Shown: positions 1-6,247 of the stretch, one piece after another | Layout: each line of letters starts with the position of its first letter | Position numbering within the stretch: position 1 is the first letter of the stretch | NCBI GenBank assembly: GCA_003445095.1 | Contig: DLVS01000153.1 | Location: 1-7,973 of the forward strand | Reading direction: 5' to 3' | DNA length: 7,973 nt | From: Verrucomicrobiales bacterium | GTDB lineage: Bacteria > Verrucomicrobiota > Verrucomicrobiia > Limisphaerales > UBA9464 | Made by a program: the position numbers and the translations under genes | The notes under the pieces: model-generated | What the model was told of the DNA's origin: nothing | The model's input: the letters and a program-made list of their open reading frames with translations, nothing else | The model's database searches: none

Positions 1-197
1 CTCAAACACTTGGCCTTCTGAGCTTGCTGCTTCGCTTTGCTGAGCGCCGGTAACAGCATGGCCGCCAAAATCGCGATCACCGCGATGACGACGAGTAGTT
101 CAATGAGAGTGAAACCGCAGGCGGACGCATGCGCGAGCGCTGATTGCTGACGACAAGACCTCAGCAGCCGCTGGCTTTCGGTTCGTCTGGTTTTCAC
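1..197 (-). CDS. Type IV pilin-like / pseudopilin protein, N-terminal part (runs off left edge)
   Basis: Only the first 65 codons are in the window. The frame shows a basic leader rich in Arg and Gln, then a prepilin peptidase site (Cys-Gly followed by FTLIELL) and a long hydrophobic helix ending LLPALSKAK. Cleavage is expected after Gly28, giving a mature N-terminal Phe with the conserved Glu at mature position 5 (residue 33). Proteins of this type (N-methylation motif, secretion-type pseudopilins with LLPALSKAK) are very abundant in Verrucomicrobiota and Planctomycetota; they sit in the inner membrane and are assembled or secreted through type IV pilus/type II secretion machinery, but the role of most is unknown. 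The start chosen is a GTG at 197, giving MKTRRTE; no in-frame ATG lies between it and the motif, and no clear ribosome binding site is seen. The 28-residue leader is long. It begins 22 bp after the FG-GAP gene on the same strand, so the two may be co-transcribed. The C-terminal part, which would decide the subfamily, is missing. Confidence 0.85.
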   Translation of the reverse strand, partial: MKTRRTESQRLLRSCRQQSALAHASACGFTLIELLVVIAVIAILAAMLLPALSKAKQQAQKAKCL

Positions 198-219
198 GTT
201 CGCTGGGACATCAGTCGAT

Positions 220-1899
220 TCAATCCCGCCCCACCGCGCGATAATAATATGCCGTCGAAGTGCCCTCGCGCCGATCGAAGAGCGTCATCGTCCGGCTCGA
301 ATTCGTCACCGTAGTCCAGGGCAACCACGCCAAAAGGTCTTCCGAAGTCTCCACCGAGTAACTAAAGCCAACCGCGCCCACGAGCTCGATTCGGAATCCT
401 CCAGGGGATCGCCCCAACGCTTGCAACCGCGGCGGCTCAACCATCGTCAAGGATTGGTCTGCGCTGACGTTTTGAAATTCCTGCACGGCGCCGGAAGGCC
501 ACTCAATACGAAGCGTCTCCACTCGAGTTGTCTCGGCCAGGCCAAAATGCGCAACTAGGGAGGCGGCGCTGGCGCCACCGTCGCCGCCATTAATCTCCCG
601 CAATTGCCAGACCGGTACGCCGCCGATCACACTCTTCGCTCTCACCTTGGCTCCAATGGCCGAGCGATTCGAAACGGTCCCGATACATCGAACTTCCAGC
701 CAATGATGGTTGTTACGATCATTGTGATAGAGCAGATTGGGTTCCGGGAGGTCGGCAAGACGAGCAACAAACAGGTCAAGAAAGCCATCGTTATCGTAGT
801 CCGCCCAACTGCAGGTGAAGTTCGGCCCAGCCGTCTCGTCAACCACGCTTCCCGACTGAACTTGCTCGAAGGTGCCATCACCGGTGTTGTGAAAGAGAGC
901 GTTTTGTCCCCCGTAATAGCTGATGAAAAGGTCCAGGTGTCCGTCATTATCATAATCTCCCCAGACGGCGCCCTCGGCGGCGGTCCCAACCGGGTTATCC
1001 AGCTCCGGTCCGGAAGTTATCTTAGTGAAGCTTCCGTCCCCATTGTTGCGATAAAGCCGATTTTTGGGGTTGGTATCCCCCGTGACGAATAGGTCAAGAA
1101 AGCCGTTATTGTCGAAATCGCCCCAGGCTGCGGTGATTGAAATGCTGCGGTCCGTGGCCACCGGACCGGTCGTGACTCTCGTGAACGTGCCGTTCCTCTC
1201 GTTGTGATAAAGAAAACACGGATTTCCTATAGAATCGTTCGCAACGAACAAATCAGGGTAGCCATCATTGTCATAGTCAGCCCAAGCCGCCGCGACGCTT
1301 CTTCCGAGGTCTTCGACGATTTGACCTGAGGTCACTTTAACAAAGGTTCCGTCAGCATTGTTGTGATAGAGGCGATTCTTTCTCGAAGGATTCGTCAGAA
1401 AAAGATCGAGCCAGCCATCGTTGTCGTAGTCAACCCAGGCCGGAGCTATGAATCTCCCCGTCTCATTGGTCAGCACATTGCCGTCCATCAGGCTGAACGT
1501 TGCCTTACTGGTTTGCCGATAGAGCGAGCTGGATCCAACCTCCGGAGAGCCCAGCCCTGGCGCCGCCACGATTAGGTCAAGGAGGCCGTCGTTATCAAAG
1601 TCTCCCCACGCGGCGCCAGCATGGTATCCCGAATCCGCCACCGGATTTCCCCCCGTGATCTTCGTGAAAGTTCCCGCGCCGTCATTTCGATACAGCACGT
1701 TCATGGTGTCCTCGTAGTTGGAGACAAAAAGGTCGAGCCAGCCGTCCCCATCATAATCGCCCCAGGCGTGCCCGGTGAAATTGCCCCAGTCATTCACGAT
1801 GGCGACCTCGGTGATTTTGGTGAATGAGACTTGAGACAGCCCAACCCACGGAGCGGACGCCAGGAAGAGAAACGAGAGCAGGAGGCAACGAGTGTTCAT
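220..1899 (-). CDS. Secreted FG-GAP/VCBS repeat protein with ASPIC/UnbV domain (CRTAC1-like)
   Basis: A predicted exported protein of 559 residues. The frame is open up to 1962, but the start at 1899 is preferred because it opens directly with a signal peptide (basic start, [11 protein letters not shown] core, likely cleavage near residues 16-23). Seven calcium-binding FG-GAP/VCBS motifs of the form D-[YF]-D-x-[DN]-G-x-x-D-L follow at about residues 48, 100, 157, 208, 261, 315 and 367. Their spacing of 51-57 residues fits a seven-bladed, integrin-alpha-like beta-propeller. Residues about 399-487 match the ASPIC/UnbV domain (HWLEVR, a [12 protein letters not shown] stretch, HFGL, IEWPSG). Residues about 490-556 form a small beta-rich module (Y-S-V-E-T-S-x-D-L-x-x-W, ending YYYR) found at the C-terminus of many exported verrucomicrobial proteins and likely a surface or sorting module (inference). 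The family is thought to act outside the cell in adhesion or binding; the ligand is unknown. No Shine-Dalgarno sequence is evident. It is divergent from the sigma factor gene, with about 290 bp between. Confidence 0.9.
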   Translation of the reverse strand: MNTRCLLLSFLFLASAPWVGLSQVSFTKITEVAIVNDWGNFTGHAWGDYDGDGWLDLFVSNYEDTMNVLYRNDGAGTFTKITGGNPVADSGYHAGAAWGDFDNDGLLDLIVAAPGLGSPEVGSSSLYRQTSKATFSLMDGNVLTNETGRFIAPAWVDYDNDGWLDLFLTNPSRKNRLYHNNADGTFVKVTSGQIVEDLGRSVAAAWADYDNDGYPDLFVANDSIGNPCFLYHNERNGTFTRVTTGPVATDRSISITAAWGDFDNNGFLDLFVTGDTNPKNRLYRNNGDGSFTKITSGPELDNPVGTAAEGAVWGDYDNDGHLDLFISYYGGQNALFHNTGDGTFEQVQSGSVVDETAGPNFTCSWADYDNDGFLDLFVARLADLPEPNLLYHNDRNNHHWLEVRCIGTVSNRSAIGAKVRAKSVIGGVPVWQLREINGGDGGASAASLVAHFGLAETTRVETLRIEWPSGAVQEFQNVSADQSLTMVEPPRLQALGRSPGGFRIELVGAVGFSYSVETSEDLLAWLPWTTVTNSSRTMTLFDRREGTSTAYYYRAVGRD

Positions 1900-2186
1900 G
1901 TGATTGATGCAGCAATGCCAAGTTCGTCTGGATGGTAATTGGGGGTGCCAGTCCAACCTCAATTAGGAGACGGGAACCGCCCGGCCATCCATCCGAACCT
2001 GCTACTTCCAATAGATTCCCGTCTCGCGAAGCATTCTTACAAAACCGGTCGGTGCGCGTCCGGAAATCGGGGAGGGGCTGTGAACTTAAGGGGCGCGATC
2101 CCGGCGAGCGCCGCTCCCGCGATTCAGGTCGAAAATGCGCTGTAAGATTTGTCCTCCCCCAGGGAATATCCCCTTGGGCCACGCTG

Positions 2187-2846
2187 ATGACGCTCATGAA
2201 GGAGGAACTCATTCCCACCCGCCGCAGTCTGCTCAGTCGGTTGAAGCGGTGGGACGACCAGCAAAGCTGGCGGGAATTTCTCGATCTCTACGGACCGTTG
2301 ATCCGCCGGGTGGGACTCAAGGCCGGGTTGAGTGACCCCGAGGCGGAGGATGTCATCCAGGACACCCTTTTGATCGTCGCGAAGAAGATGCCCGACTTTC
2401 ATTACGATCCGGCGCGAGGATCGTTCAAGAGTTGGCTGCTGCTGATCGTCCGGCGGCGAATTGAGAAGCAGTTGAAGAAGCGAATCCCATACAGTGGCGC
2501 GAGCGGAGCGAGGAATTCGGGAGCGGAAGGCCGCTCTGAATCGGTTCCTGAAGATACTCGGCGGACCGCTACCGTCGAGCGTGTTCCCGATCCCGCGGGT
2601 TTCGATCTAGAAGCTGTGTGGGACGCCGAGTGGGAAAAGAACCTCTGGAGCGGAGCTTTGGCCCGGGTAAAAGCGCGGGTTACGCCGAAACAGTTTCAGA
2701 TGTTTGATCTTTACGTCACCAAGGAATGGCCGGTCAAGGAAGTGGCCCGGGCGCTCAACGTCAGCATGGCCCATGTCTATGTGAATAAGCATCGCCTGGC
2801 CCGCATGCTTCGCGACGAGGTGGAGCGGCTCCAGGCGGCGAGCTGA
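2187..2846 (+). CDS. Sigma-70 family (ECF-like) RNA polymerase sigma factor
   Basis: A cytoplasmic transcription initiation factor of about 219 residues. Sigma region 2 spans about residues 20-100: the helix with AEDVIQDTLLIVAKKMPDF corresponds to region 2.2 (core polymerase contact), and F-K-S-W-L-L-L-I-V-R-R-R-I corresponds to 2.3/2.4 (-10 recognition and melting). A linker of about 65 residues, partly low-complexity (SGASGARNSGAEG), follows. Region 4 covers about residues 165-215, with a helix-turn-helix (VKEVARALNVSMAHVYVNKHRL) for -35 contact. There is no region 1 or 3, as in ECF factors, but the linker is long for one. Two in-frame ATGs, at 2187 and 2196, are possible starts; the frame stays open back to 1932, but that extension has no domain character. 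No ribosome binding site is visible at either ATG. This type, starting near P-T-R-R-S-L-L, is frequent in Verrucomicrobiota and often sits next to a protein kinase or membrane regulator; none lies next to it here. Its regulon cannot be told from the sequence. Confidence 0.9.
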   Translation: MTLMKEELIPTRRSLLSRLKRWDDQQSWREFLDLYGPLIRRVGLKAGLSDPEAEDVIQDTLLIVAKKMPDFHYDPARGSFKSWLLLIVRRRIEKQLKKRIPYSGASGARNSGAEGRSESVPEDTRRTATVERVPDPAGFDLEAVWDAEWEKNLWSGALARVKARVTPKQFQMFDLYVTKEWPVKEVARALNVSMAHVYVNKHRLARMLRDEVERLQAAS

Positions 2847-2912
2847 ATCGAATCGGCTAATAGTCGGCGGAGCCAGGTCCCGCCTTGATCCAACCAGAAA
2901 TCCGAGACCGGA

Positions 2913-2954
2913 GCGGCCGGACGCGCGTCGAAGCGACTCATCGCCTCTAGGTCC
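2913..2954 (+). repeat. Dispersed repeat R2, copy 1
   Basis: This copy shares its first 20 bases exactly with 3537-3556. After three differing bases the match resumes with ACTCAT, then CGCCT and a GGTC-like end; the copy here lacks a GCGT that is present in the other. It lies in the 170-bp gap between the sigma factor gene and the hsdR relic, a gap in which no other feature is seen. Confidence 0.7.
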
Positions 2955-3016
2955 CTATACGCAAAACTCTAGCCATCAATCTTGGACACGGCCCCCCTCT
3001 TCGCCCCCGTTCTGGC

Positions 3017-3184
3017 TCAGGCCACGGGCGCGTATAGGTATTGCTGAAATCCGGCGAATGCCTTGCCAATCTCCTCGGGCTTGCCGAGGTCGGCCACGGC
3101 GTCGGCAATGGAGTTGTGGTATTTCAAACGGAGGAGCGGCGTGAGCTTGTCCTGGTCGAGTTCTTCGACGCCGACGCTGACGTC
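3017..3184 (-). pseudogene. hsdR: Relic of type I restriction endonuclease R subunit (HsdR), C-terminal end only
   Basis: Read on the minus strand, the last 55 codons before a TGA at 3017-3019 translate to a peptide containing LDQDKLTPLLRLKYHNSIAD, then AVADLGKPEEIGK and FAGFQQYLY. This is the typical C-terminus of type I restriction R subunits of the EcoEI/HsdR kind (the EcoEI_R C-terminal domain, where LLRLKY and the terminal FxxFQxYLY are characteristic). An intact R subunit would be many hundreds of residues longer, carrying nuclease and DEAD-type translocase domains. Here the resemblance stops at about 3184 and the frame is closed by a stop at 3194-3196, with no start codon and no hsdM or hsdS in view. 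This is therefore a truncated remnant left after deletion or a partial transfer. The reading frame across the remnant is intact, suggesting that the loss is fairly recent or was a single deletion. The identification comes from recalled family motifs, not from a search. Confidence 0.8.
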
Positions 3185-3294
3185 ACCAAATAATCATCAA
3201 GCCATGTGTCAGAGCCATTCTCTCCAACGGGCACGAGGCACCAGAGCTTCGAGCGGCTATGCTGCACGCGGCGGCGACCAGCGCCCTTCTCTCA

Positions 3295-3348
3295 GGTTCA
3301 TGGGCTTAATCAAGCACCGTCACCGGTATTCCTCGCTCTCCATGAACC
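3295..3348 (+). repeat. 55-bp palindrome-ended repeat, copy A
   Basis: The copy begins GGTTCATGG and ends CCATGAACC, an exact 9-bp inverted repeat separated by 36 bases, so the transcript or single strand could fold with paired ends. The left 13 and right 15 bases closely match copy C (GGGCTTAAT after the left end; TCGCTCTCCA before the right end), whereas the middle has diverged. It is 54 bp long. Confidence 0.75.
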
Positions 3349-3370
3349 GTCGGTTGATTTCCTCTGCGGC

Positions 3371-3415
3371 CTCTGCGTCTCTGCGCGCCCAGATTTCTCG
3401 CGCAGAGTCGCAGAG
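3371..3415. repeat. Long hairpin, 17-nt arms with one mismatch
   Basis: The left arm is 3371-3387 and the right arm 3399-3415. The inner 9 bp (CTCTGCGCG against CGCGCAGAG) and the outer 7 bp (CTCTGCG against CGCAGAG) pair perfectly around a single T-T mismatch, with an 11-nt loop. It lies between copies A and B of the 55-bp repeat. It does not end in a T-tract and the nearest genes do not read into it closely, so an intrinsic terminator is unlikely. Similar CTCTGCG/CGCAGAG palindromes are common as dispersed intergenic elements in environmental bacterial genomes (recollection, not searched). Confidence 0.8.
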
Positions 3416-3434
3416 AGCGCGGAGAATACAGATT

Positions 3435-3489
3435 GGTTCATGGTCCCGATTCACTTCCGATCTTGGAATTGGAGGCTCCCCATGAATCC
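3435..3489 (+). repeat. 55-bp palindrome-ended repeat, copy B
   Basis: The copy begins GGTTCATGG and ends CCATGAATCC, so the terminal inverted repeat is kept apart from one extra base. Its first 25 bases match copy D at 21 positions and copy C at 18; the central TTGGAATT is shared with copy C. It is in the same orientation as the other copies. Confidence 0.75.
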
Positions 3490-3511
3490 GCACCTTGTGG
3501 AGTGCGCCGGC

Positions 3512-3534
3512 AAGCGCCAGCGGCGACGGCGCTT
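3512..3534. repeat. Small hairpin, 7-bp stem
   Basis: AAGCGCC at 3512-3518 pairs exactly with GGCGCTT at 3528-3534 across a 9-nt loop. It lies between copy B and the second R2 copy. It has no T-tract and its function is unknown. Confidence 0.5.
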
Positions 3535-3536
3535 CG

Positions 3537-3580
3537 GCGGCCGGACGCGCGTCGAATCAACTCATGCGTCGCCTGGGTCT
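3537..3580 (+). repeat. Dispersed repeat R2, copy 2
   Basis: The first 20 bases are identical to 2913-2932, followed by a degenerate match (ACTCAT, CGCCT, GGTCT) that carries an extra GCGT relative to copy 1. It lies between copies B and C of the 55-bp repeat, so the two repeat families are interleaved. Confidence 0.7.
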
Positions 3581-3595
3581 GACGCGTCGCCGCGA

Positions 3596-3615
3596 GAAAG
3601 CGGCGTGGCGCTTTC
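3596..3615. repeat. Small hairpin, 7-bp stem
   Basis: GAAAGCG at 3596-3602 pairs exactly with CGCTTTC at 3609-3615 across a 6-nt loop. It stands just after R2 copy 2 and before copy C. It has no T-tract and no known role. Confidence 0.5.
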
Positions 3616-3649
3616 GCTTCCCGCCGCAGTCCATAGGGGCACGCTCCGC

Positions 3650-3704
3650 GGTTCACGGGCTTAATTCGCGTCCGTTTTTTGGAATTAGTCGCTCTCCACG
3701 AACC
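3650..3704 (+). repeat. 55-bp palindrome-ended repeat, copy C
   Basis: The copy begins GGTTCACGG and ends CCACGAACC. The same left-end and right-end sequences as copy A are recognisable, but each end carries a T-to-C change, which breaks pairing at two positions. The centre (CGTCCG, a T-run, then GGAATT) resembles copies B and D. Confidence 0.75.
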
Positions 3705-3822
3705 GGCGTAGTCGCGGAGGGGACGACGCGCCCTTTCCTTTCGCACCGTCGCGGGGAATCAACCATCCAACAACGAGTCACGCGCTTCGGAAGTCAGCGC
3801 TTCCTCCCGTCAGCGACTACCA

Positions 3823-3878
3823 AGTTCATGGCCTCGATTCACGTCCGGATTGTGGAAGTCCAACCTACCCGGAATCAC
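3823..3878 (+). repeat. 55-bp palindrome-ended repeat, copy D (degenerate right end)
   Basis: The left half (AGTTCATGG, then GATTCACGTCCG) matches copy B at 21 of 25 positions; the right half has decayed and no longer carries CCATGAACC. The right end overlaps the last codons and stop of the 83-residue protein gene on the other strand. A 6-bp stem (3866-3871 with 3878-3883) straddles that stop codon. Confidence 0.6.
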
Positions 3879-4116
3879 GGGTACATCCACCACGCGTAAT
3901 CTCAGCAAGCCGGCCTTCCAGAAAAAGTCGCGCCTTTTCGTAACTGCGTTGACGGAGAAAGTGGCGGAGCTCGGGATCGGTGTCTCGCGGCAGGTCCTGG
4001 GTCAACCGATCCAACTCTGCCAGTGGCGCCCGAAGATTTCCGGGCGGAGTCCGGGCGGCTTCGGCTTCCAAATGACGCAACGCGTCGAGGATTCGAGTCT
4101 GAGCAGATCGGCTCAT
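3865..4116 (-). CDS. Small helical protein of unknown function, translationally coupled to mqnE
   Basis: An 83-residue, charged, soluble protein without a signal peptide or membrane segment. It starts MSRSAQTRILDALRHLE and looks mostly helical: amphipathic helices at about residues 4-22, 27-42 (after a Pro-rich turn) and 47-68, with a basic RQRSYEKARLFLEGR stretch near the end. There are no cysteines except one close to the C-terminus and no metal or nucleotide motif, so I do not assign a function. Its ATG overlaps the TGA of mqnE as ATGA (4113-4116), the usual sign of translational coupling in one operon, which is the main evidence that it is real. Its last few residues (after about residue 76) are encoded by the degenerate end of repeat copy D, so the natural C-terminus may have been altered there. 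It could be a small partner of MqnE or simply a co-transcribed neighbour; I cannot tell which. Confidence 0.7.
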   Translation of the reverse strand: MSRSAQTRILDALRHLEAEAARTPPGNLRAPLAELDRLTQDLPRDTDPELRHFLRQRSYEKARLFLEGRLAEITRGGCTRDSG

Positions 4117-5318
4117 GTTGTCAGCGTACTGGACGAGCCGGCAGTGGCCAGGTTCGTTGCGCGAATGCGTTCAGGACTGGCATCGCCGCCGGTTTCGGCA
4201 GCACCAGCTCCTCCCGAAAGCTCATCCCATACTCGAATGGGTTCATAGAAGGTGTTTCGTTGCACCGGCACTCGGCCCGCTTCGCGAATCGCTTTCACCA
4301 ACTCCTTCTCGGTTTGCAGTTGGGGCGACTTCGCACCGGCCATGTGGAAGATGTGTTCTTCCACGATCGTCCCGTGGATGTCGTCGGCTCCGTAGCTCAA
4401 GGCGATTTGTGCCATCTTCAATCCCATTCCCACCCAATACGCGGTCACGTGATCGAAGTTGTCGAGGAAGAGTCGTGCGACCGCAATCGTTCGTAGTTGG
4501 TCGAATCCGGTCGGCGGATGCGTCACGGGAATTCCATTGTTGTCCGGTTGATACGGCAAAGGGATGAAGCCGGTGAATCCGTGGGTCTCATCCTGCAATC
4601 CACGCAACAGGCTCAAGTGATGGACCCGATCGGCTAACGATTCCACGTGTCCGTACAACATCGTGCAGGTGCTGCGCCCGCCGAGCTGATGCCACGTGCG
4701 ATGAACGTCGAGATATTCCTCGGCAGATTCCTTGCCGCGCGCAATCTGGGAACGGACTTCTTTGCGAAAAATTTCCGCGCCTCCACCGGTGAGCGACTCC
4801 AGCCCGGCGGCCTTCAACTCCATCAACGTGTCGCGCACGGATTTTTTGGCGAGCCAGGCCAGATGGAGGATTTCAATCGCCGTGAAGCACTTGAGCTGCA
4901 ACCGCGAGTCGAGTGCCTTCAACGCTTTGAGAAAATCGGTGTAGTAACTGAAGGGCAGTGACGGGTGGAGGCCGCCCACGATGTGGAGCTCCGTGATCCC
5001 TAAGGCCAGGGCTTCGCGAGCTTTCTCGACCATTTGGTCGGCGGACAACTCGAAGCCGTCGGCGTCGCGTCTCTTCCGGGCGAAGGCACAGAACTGGCAA
5101 CTGAGGATGCAGTAATTCGAGTAGTTGAGATAGCGATTGACGATATAAGAAGCGCGGGTGCCGTTGCGACGCTGATTGGCGAGGTTTGCCAGCGCACCGA
5201 GCCCATTCAGATCGTTCGATTCGAATAACCGCAACGCCTCGGTCTCGTTGAGGCGCTCTCCTGCTTCGACCTTGCCGGCCAGGTCGGCGAGGGGGCTACG
5301 TTGAAGAATGAACTGCAC
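4113..5318 (-). CDS. mqnE: Aminofutalosine synthase MqnE (radical SAM)
   Basis: A cytoplasmic radical SAM enzyme of the futalosine menaquinone pathway. It joins the MqnA product, 3-[(1-carboxyvinyl)oxy]benzoate, to SAM to give aminofutalosine (EC 2.5.1.120). From a GTG start at 5318 the protein has 401 residues. The helical N-terminus (AGERLNETEALRLFESNDL) leads into the iron-sulfur motif C70-x3-C74-x2-C77 followed by AFARKRRD. Further family marks are TELHIVGGLHP (109-119), TGGGAEIF (177-184), STCTMLYGHVES (216-227), GFTGFIPLPYQP (247-258) and VEEHIFHMAGA (319-329). The STCTMLYGH and GFIPLPYQP forms separate MqnE from MqnC. The frame stays open to 5876, but everything upstream of 5318 is antisense to the RluA-family gene and lacks domain character; no in-frame ATG lies near the conserved start and no Shine-Dalgarno sequence is seen. 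Residues after about 365 form an Ala/Gly/Ser-rich tail that looks disordered. Its stop overlaps the start of the small downstream gene. Confidence 0.93.
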   Translation of the reverse strand: MQFILQRSPLADLAGKVEAGERLNETEALRLFESNDLNGLGALANLANQRRNGTRASYIVNRYLNYSNYCILSCQFCAFARKRRDADGFELSADQMVEKAREALALGITELHIVGGLHPSLPFSYYTDFLKALKALDSRLQLKCFTAIEILHLAWLAKKSVRDTLMELKAAGLESLTGGGAEIFRKEVRSQIARGKESAEEYLDVHRTWHQLGGRSTCTMLYGHVESLADRVHHLSLLRGLQDETHGFTGFIPLPYQPDNNGIPVTHPPTGFDQLRTIAVARLFLDNFDHVTAYWVGMGLKMAQIALSYGADDIHGTIVEEHIFHMAGAKSPQLQTEKELVKAIREAGRVPVQRNTFYEPIRVWDELSGGAGAAETGGDASPERIRATNLATAGSSSTLTT

Positions 5319-5488
5319 GGCCGAATGATAGGGGAAAATGTAAGCGGGCGCACCGGCCAATCGGGCGCGTTCAGGAGCTGCCCCGACTAGTGGGATAGCC
5401 GCCCCGTCTGTCGAGGGTGCCGGTACCACTCCTGCGGGGCAGTGCCCGGACACCGCTGGAGAATCCGCGTGGCGACGGCCGGCGGTTA

Positions 5489-6247
5489 ATGTGCGAGACT
5501 GCACCCGTGCCGCCGCCCAAAGACATTGAACTCCCCGACGGGACAATTGTGCCCATTCTTTATGAGGACCGGTCGGTGCTCGTGCTCGACAAGCCGGCCG
5601 GCTGGTTGGTGGCCCCCGACGATTGGGTGAACACGAGACGCAATTTGTCGTTGGCCTTGCGGTCGAGTCTCGAAAACGGGGACTGGTGGGCGCGGTCCCG
5701 AAACCTGCGGTTCCTCCGTTTCGTCCATCGGCTCGATGCCGAGACGAGCGGCATCCTGCTGTTCGCCAAGAGCCAAGGGGCAGTGGCCGCTTACTCGCGG
5801 TTGTTTGAGGACCGCCATGTGACCAAAACGTATCTCGCTGTGGTGCGAGGTCAGGTGCCGTCGGAGCGCTGGACACGTCGCGATCCGCTGGGACCTGAGT
5901 CGCAGGTGTCGGGACGGTTCCGCGTGGATCCGAAGTTCGGTAAGGCCGCGGAAACTTCGTTTCAGGTGCTGGCCCGAAGCGGACCGCTGACCCTTCTGGA
6001 GGCTCGGCCGCTGACCGGGCGGACCCATCAAATTCGGCTGCACTTGCAGGCGAGTGGTTGTCCGGTGGTGGGTGATGAATTTTACGGATCCCCTGATGTT
6101 CGCGGCCTGGGGTTGCGGTCGGTCGGCCTAAACTACACCGACCCGTTTCAACGACGGAAAATCTCGATCACGGCACCCACGGAAGATTTTTGCCGGCACT
6201 TTGGCTTTCCGAAGCTCACCGGCGCCTCGAATCGTCGGTCTGCTTGA
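5489..6247 (+). CDS. RluA-family pseudouridine synthase
   Basis: An RNA-modifying enzyme that isomerises uridine to pseudouridine in rRNA or tRNA (EC 5.4.99.-). The 252-residue protein shows the family blocks in order: LYEDRSVLVLDKPAGWLV (24-41), the catalytic FVHRLDAETSGILLFAK (78-94) with nucleophile Asp83, KTYLAVVRG (113-121), RPLTGRTHQIRLHL (173-186) and a C-terminal GDEFYG (195-200). There is no N-terminal S4 RNA-binding domain, so it is of the shorter RluA/TruC-like type; the exact target position cannot be named. An ATG at 5489 is chosen because the domain begins soon after; the frame is open to an ATG at 5417, but that extension has no domain character. It is divergent from mqnE, with 170 bp between the two starts in which I see no convincing promoter. 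deoC follows on the same strand after 103 bp. In-frame codons continue for another 24 after the TGA (see 6248-6322). Confidence 0.9.
   Translation: MCETAPVPPPKDIELPDGTIVPILYEDRSVLVLDKPAGWLVAPDDWVNTRRNLSLALRSSLENGDWWARSRNLRFLRFVHRLDAETSGILLFAKSQGAVAAYSRLFEDRHVTKTYLAVVRGQVPSERWTRRDPLGPESQVSGRFRVDPKFGKAAETSFQVLARSGPLTLLEARPLTGRTHQIRLHLQASGCPVVGDEFYGSPDVRGLGLRSVGLNYTDPFQRRKISITAPTEDFCRHFGFPKLTGASNRRSA

Larger units (their letters stand above)
3185..3864. other. 680-bp intergenic block rich in repeats and hairpins, no credible gene
   Basis: Open frames of 100-150 codons occur here in several registers on both strands, but their translations are Arg/Ser-rich without domain character and they overlap one another, as expected for GC-rich non-coding DNA. 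What the block does hold is four directly repeated elements of about 55 bp (3295, 3435, 3650, 3823), the second copy of repeat R2 (3537), a hairpin with 17-nt arms (3371-3415) and two smaller hairpins (3512-3534, 3596-3615). No transposase, tRNA or recognisable RNA gene is seen. Confidence 0.7.

Noticed and set aside
604..1827. Plus-strand open frames inside the propeller gene
   Set aside because: They are antisense shadows of the repeated D-Y-D-N-D-G motifs and have no protein features.
2158..2178. Possible hairpin (CCCAGGG against CCCTTGGG) just before the sigma factor start, as an RNA switch
   Set aside because: It needs a bulge in a short stem and has no support from a conserved motif; it may be chance.
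1932..2186. N-terminal extension of the sigma factor by 85 codons
   Set aside because: The translation is Arg/Pro/Ser-rich with no sigma domain character; similar factors begin a few residues before P-T-R-R-S-L-L, matching the ATGs at 2187/2196.
3295..3878. CRISPR array
   Set aside because: Repeat copies are diverged, spacing is 140-215 bp and irregular, and no cas gene is present.
3063..3899. Several overlapping open frames of 100-150 codons in the repeat block
   Set aside because: They overlap each other in different frames, lack recognisable domains, and pass through the repeats and hairpins; typical of GC-rich non-coding DNA.
5319..5488. Promoter for mqnE in the divergent 170-bp gap
   Set aside because: TTGGCC and TATCAT/TACATT-like boxes occur, but the spacings (24 or 12 bases) do not fit a sigma-70 promoter.
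5319..5876. N-terminal extension of mqnE of about 186 codons (open frame up to 5876)
   Set aside because: It is antisense to the well-supported RluA-family gene, is low-complexity in translation, and lies upstream of the natural MqnE start region.
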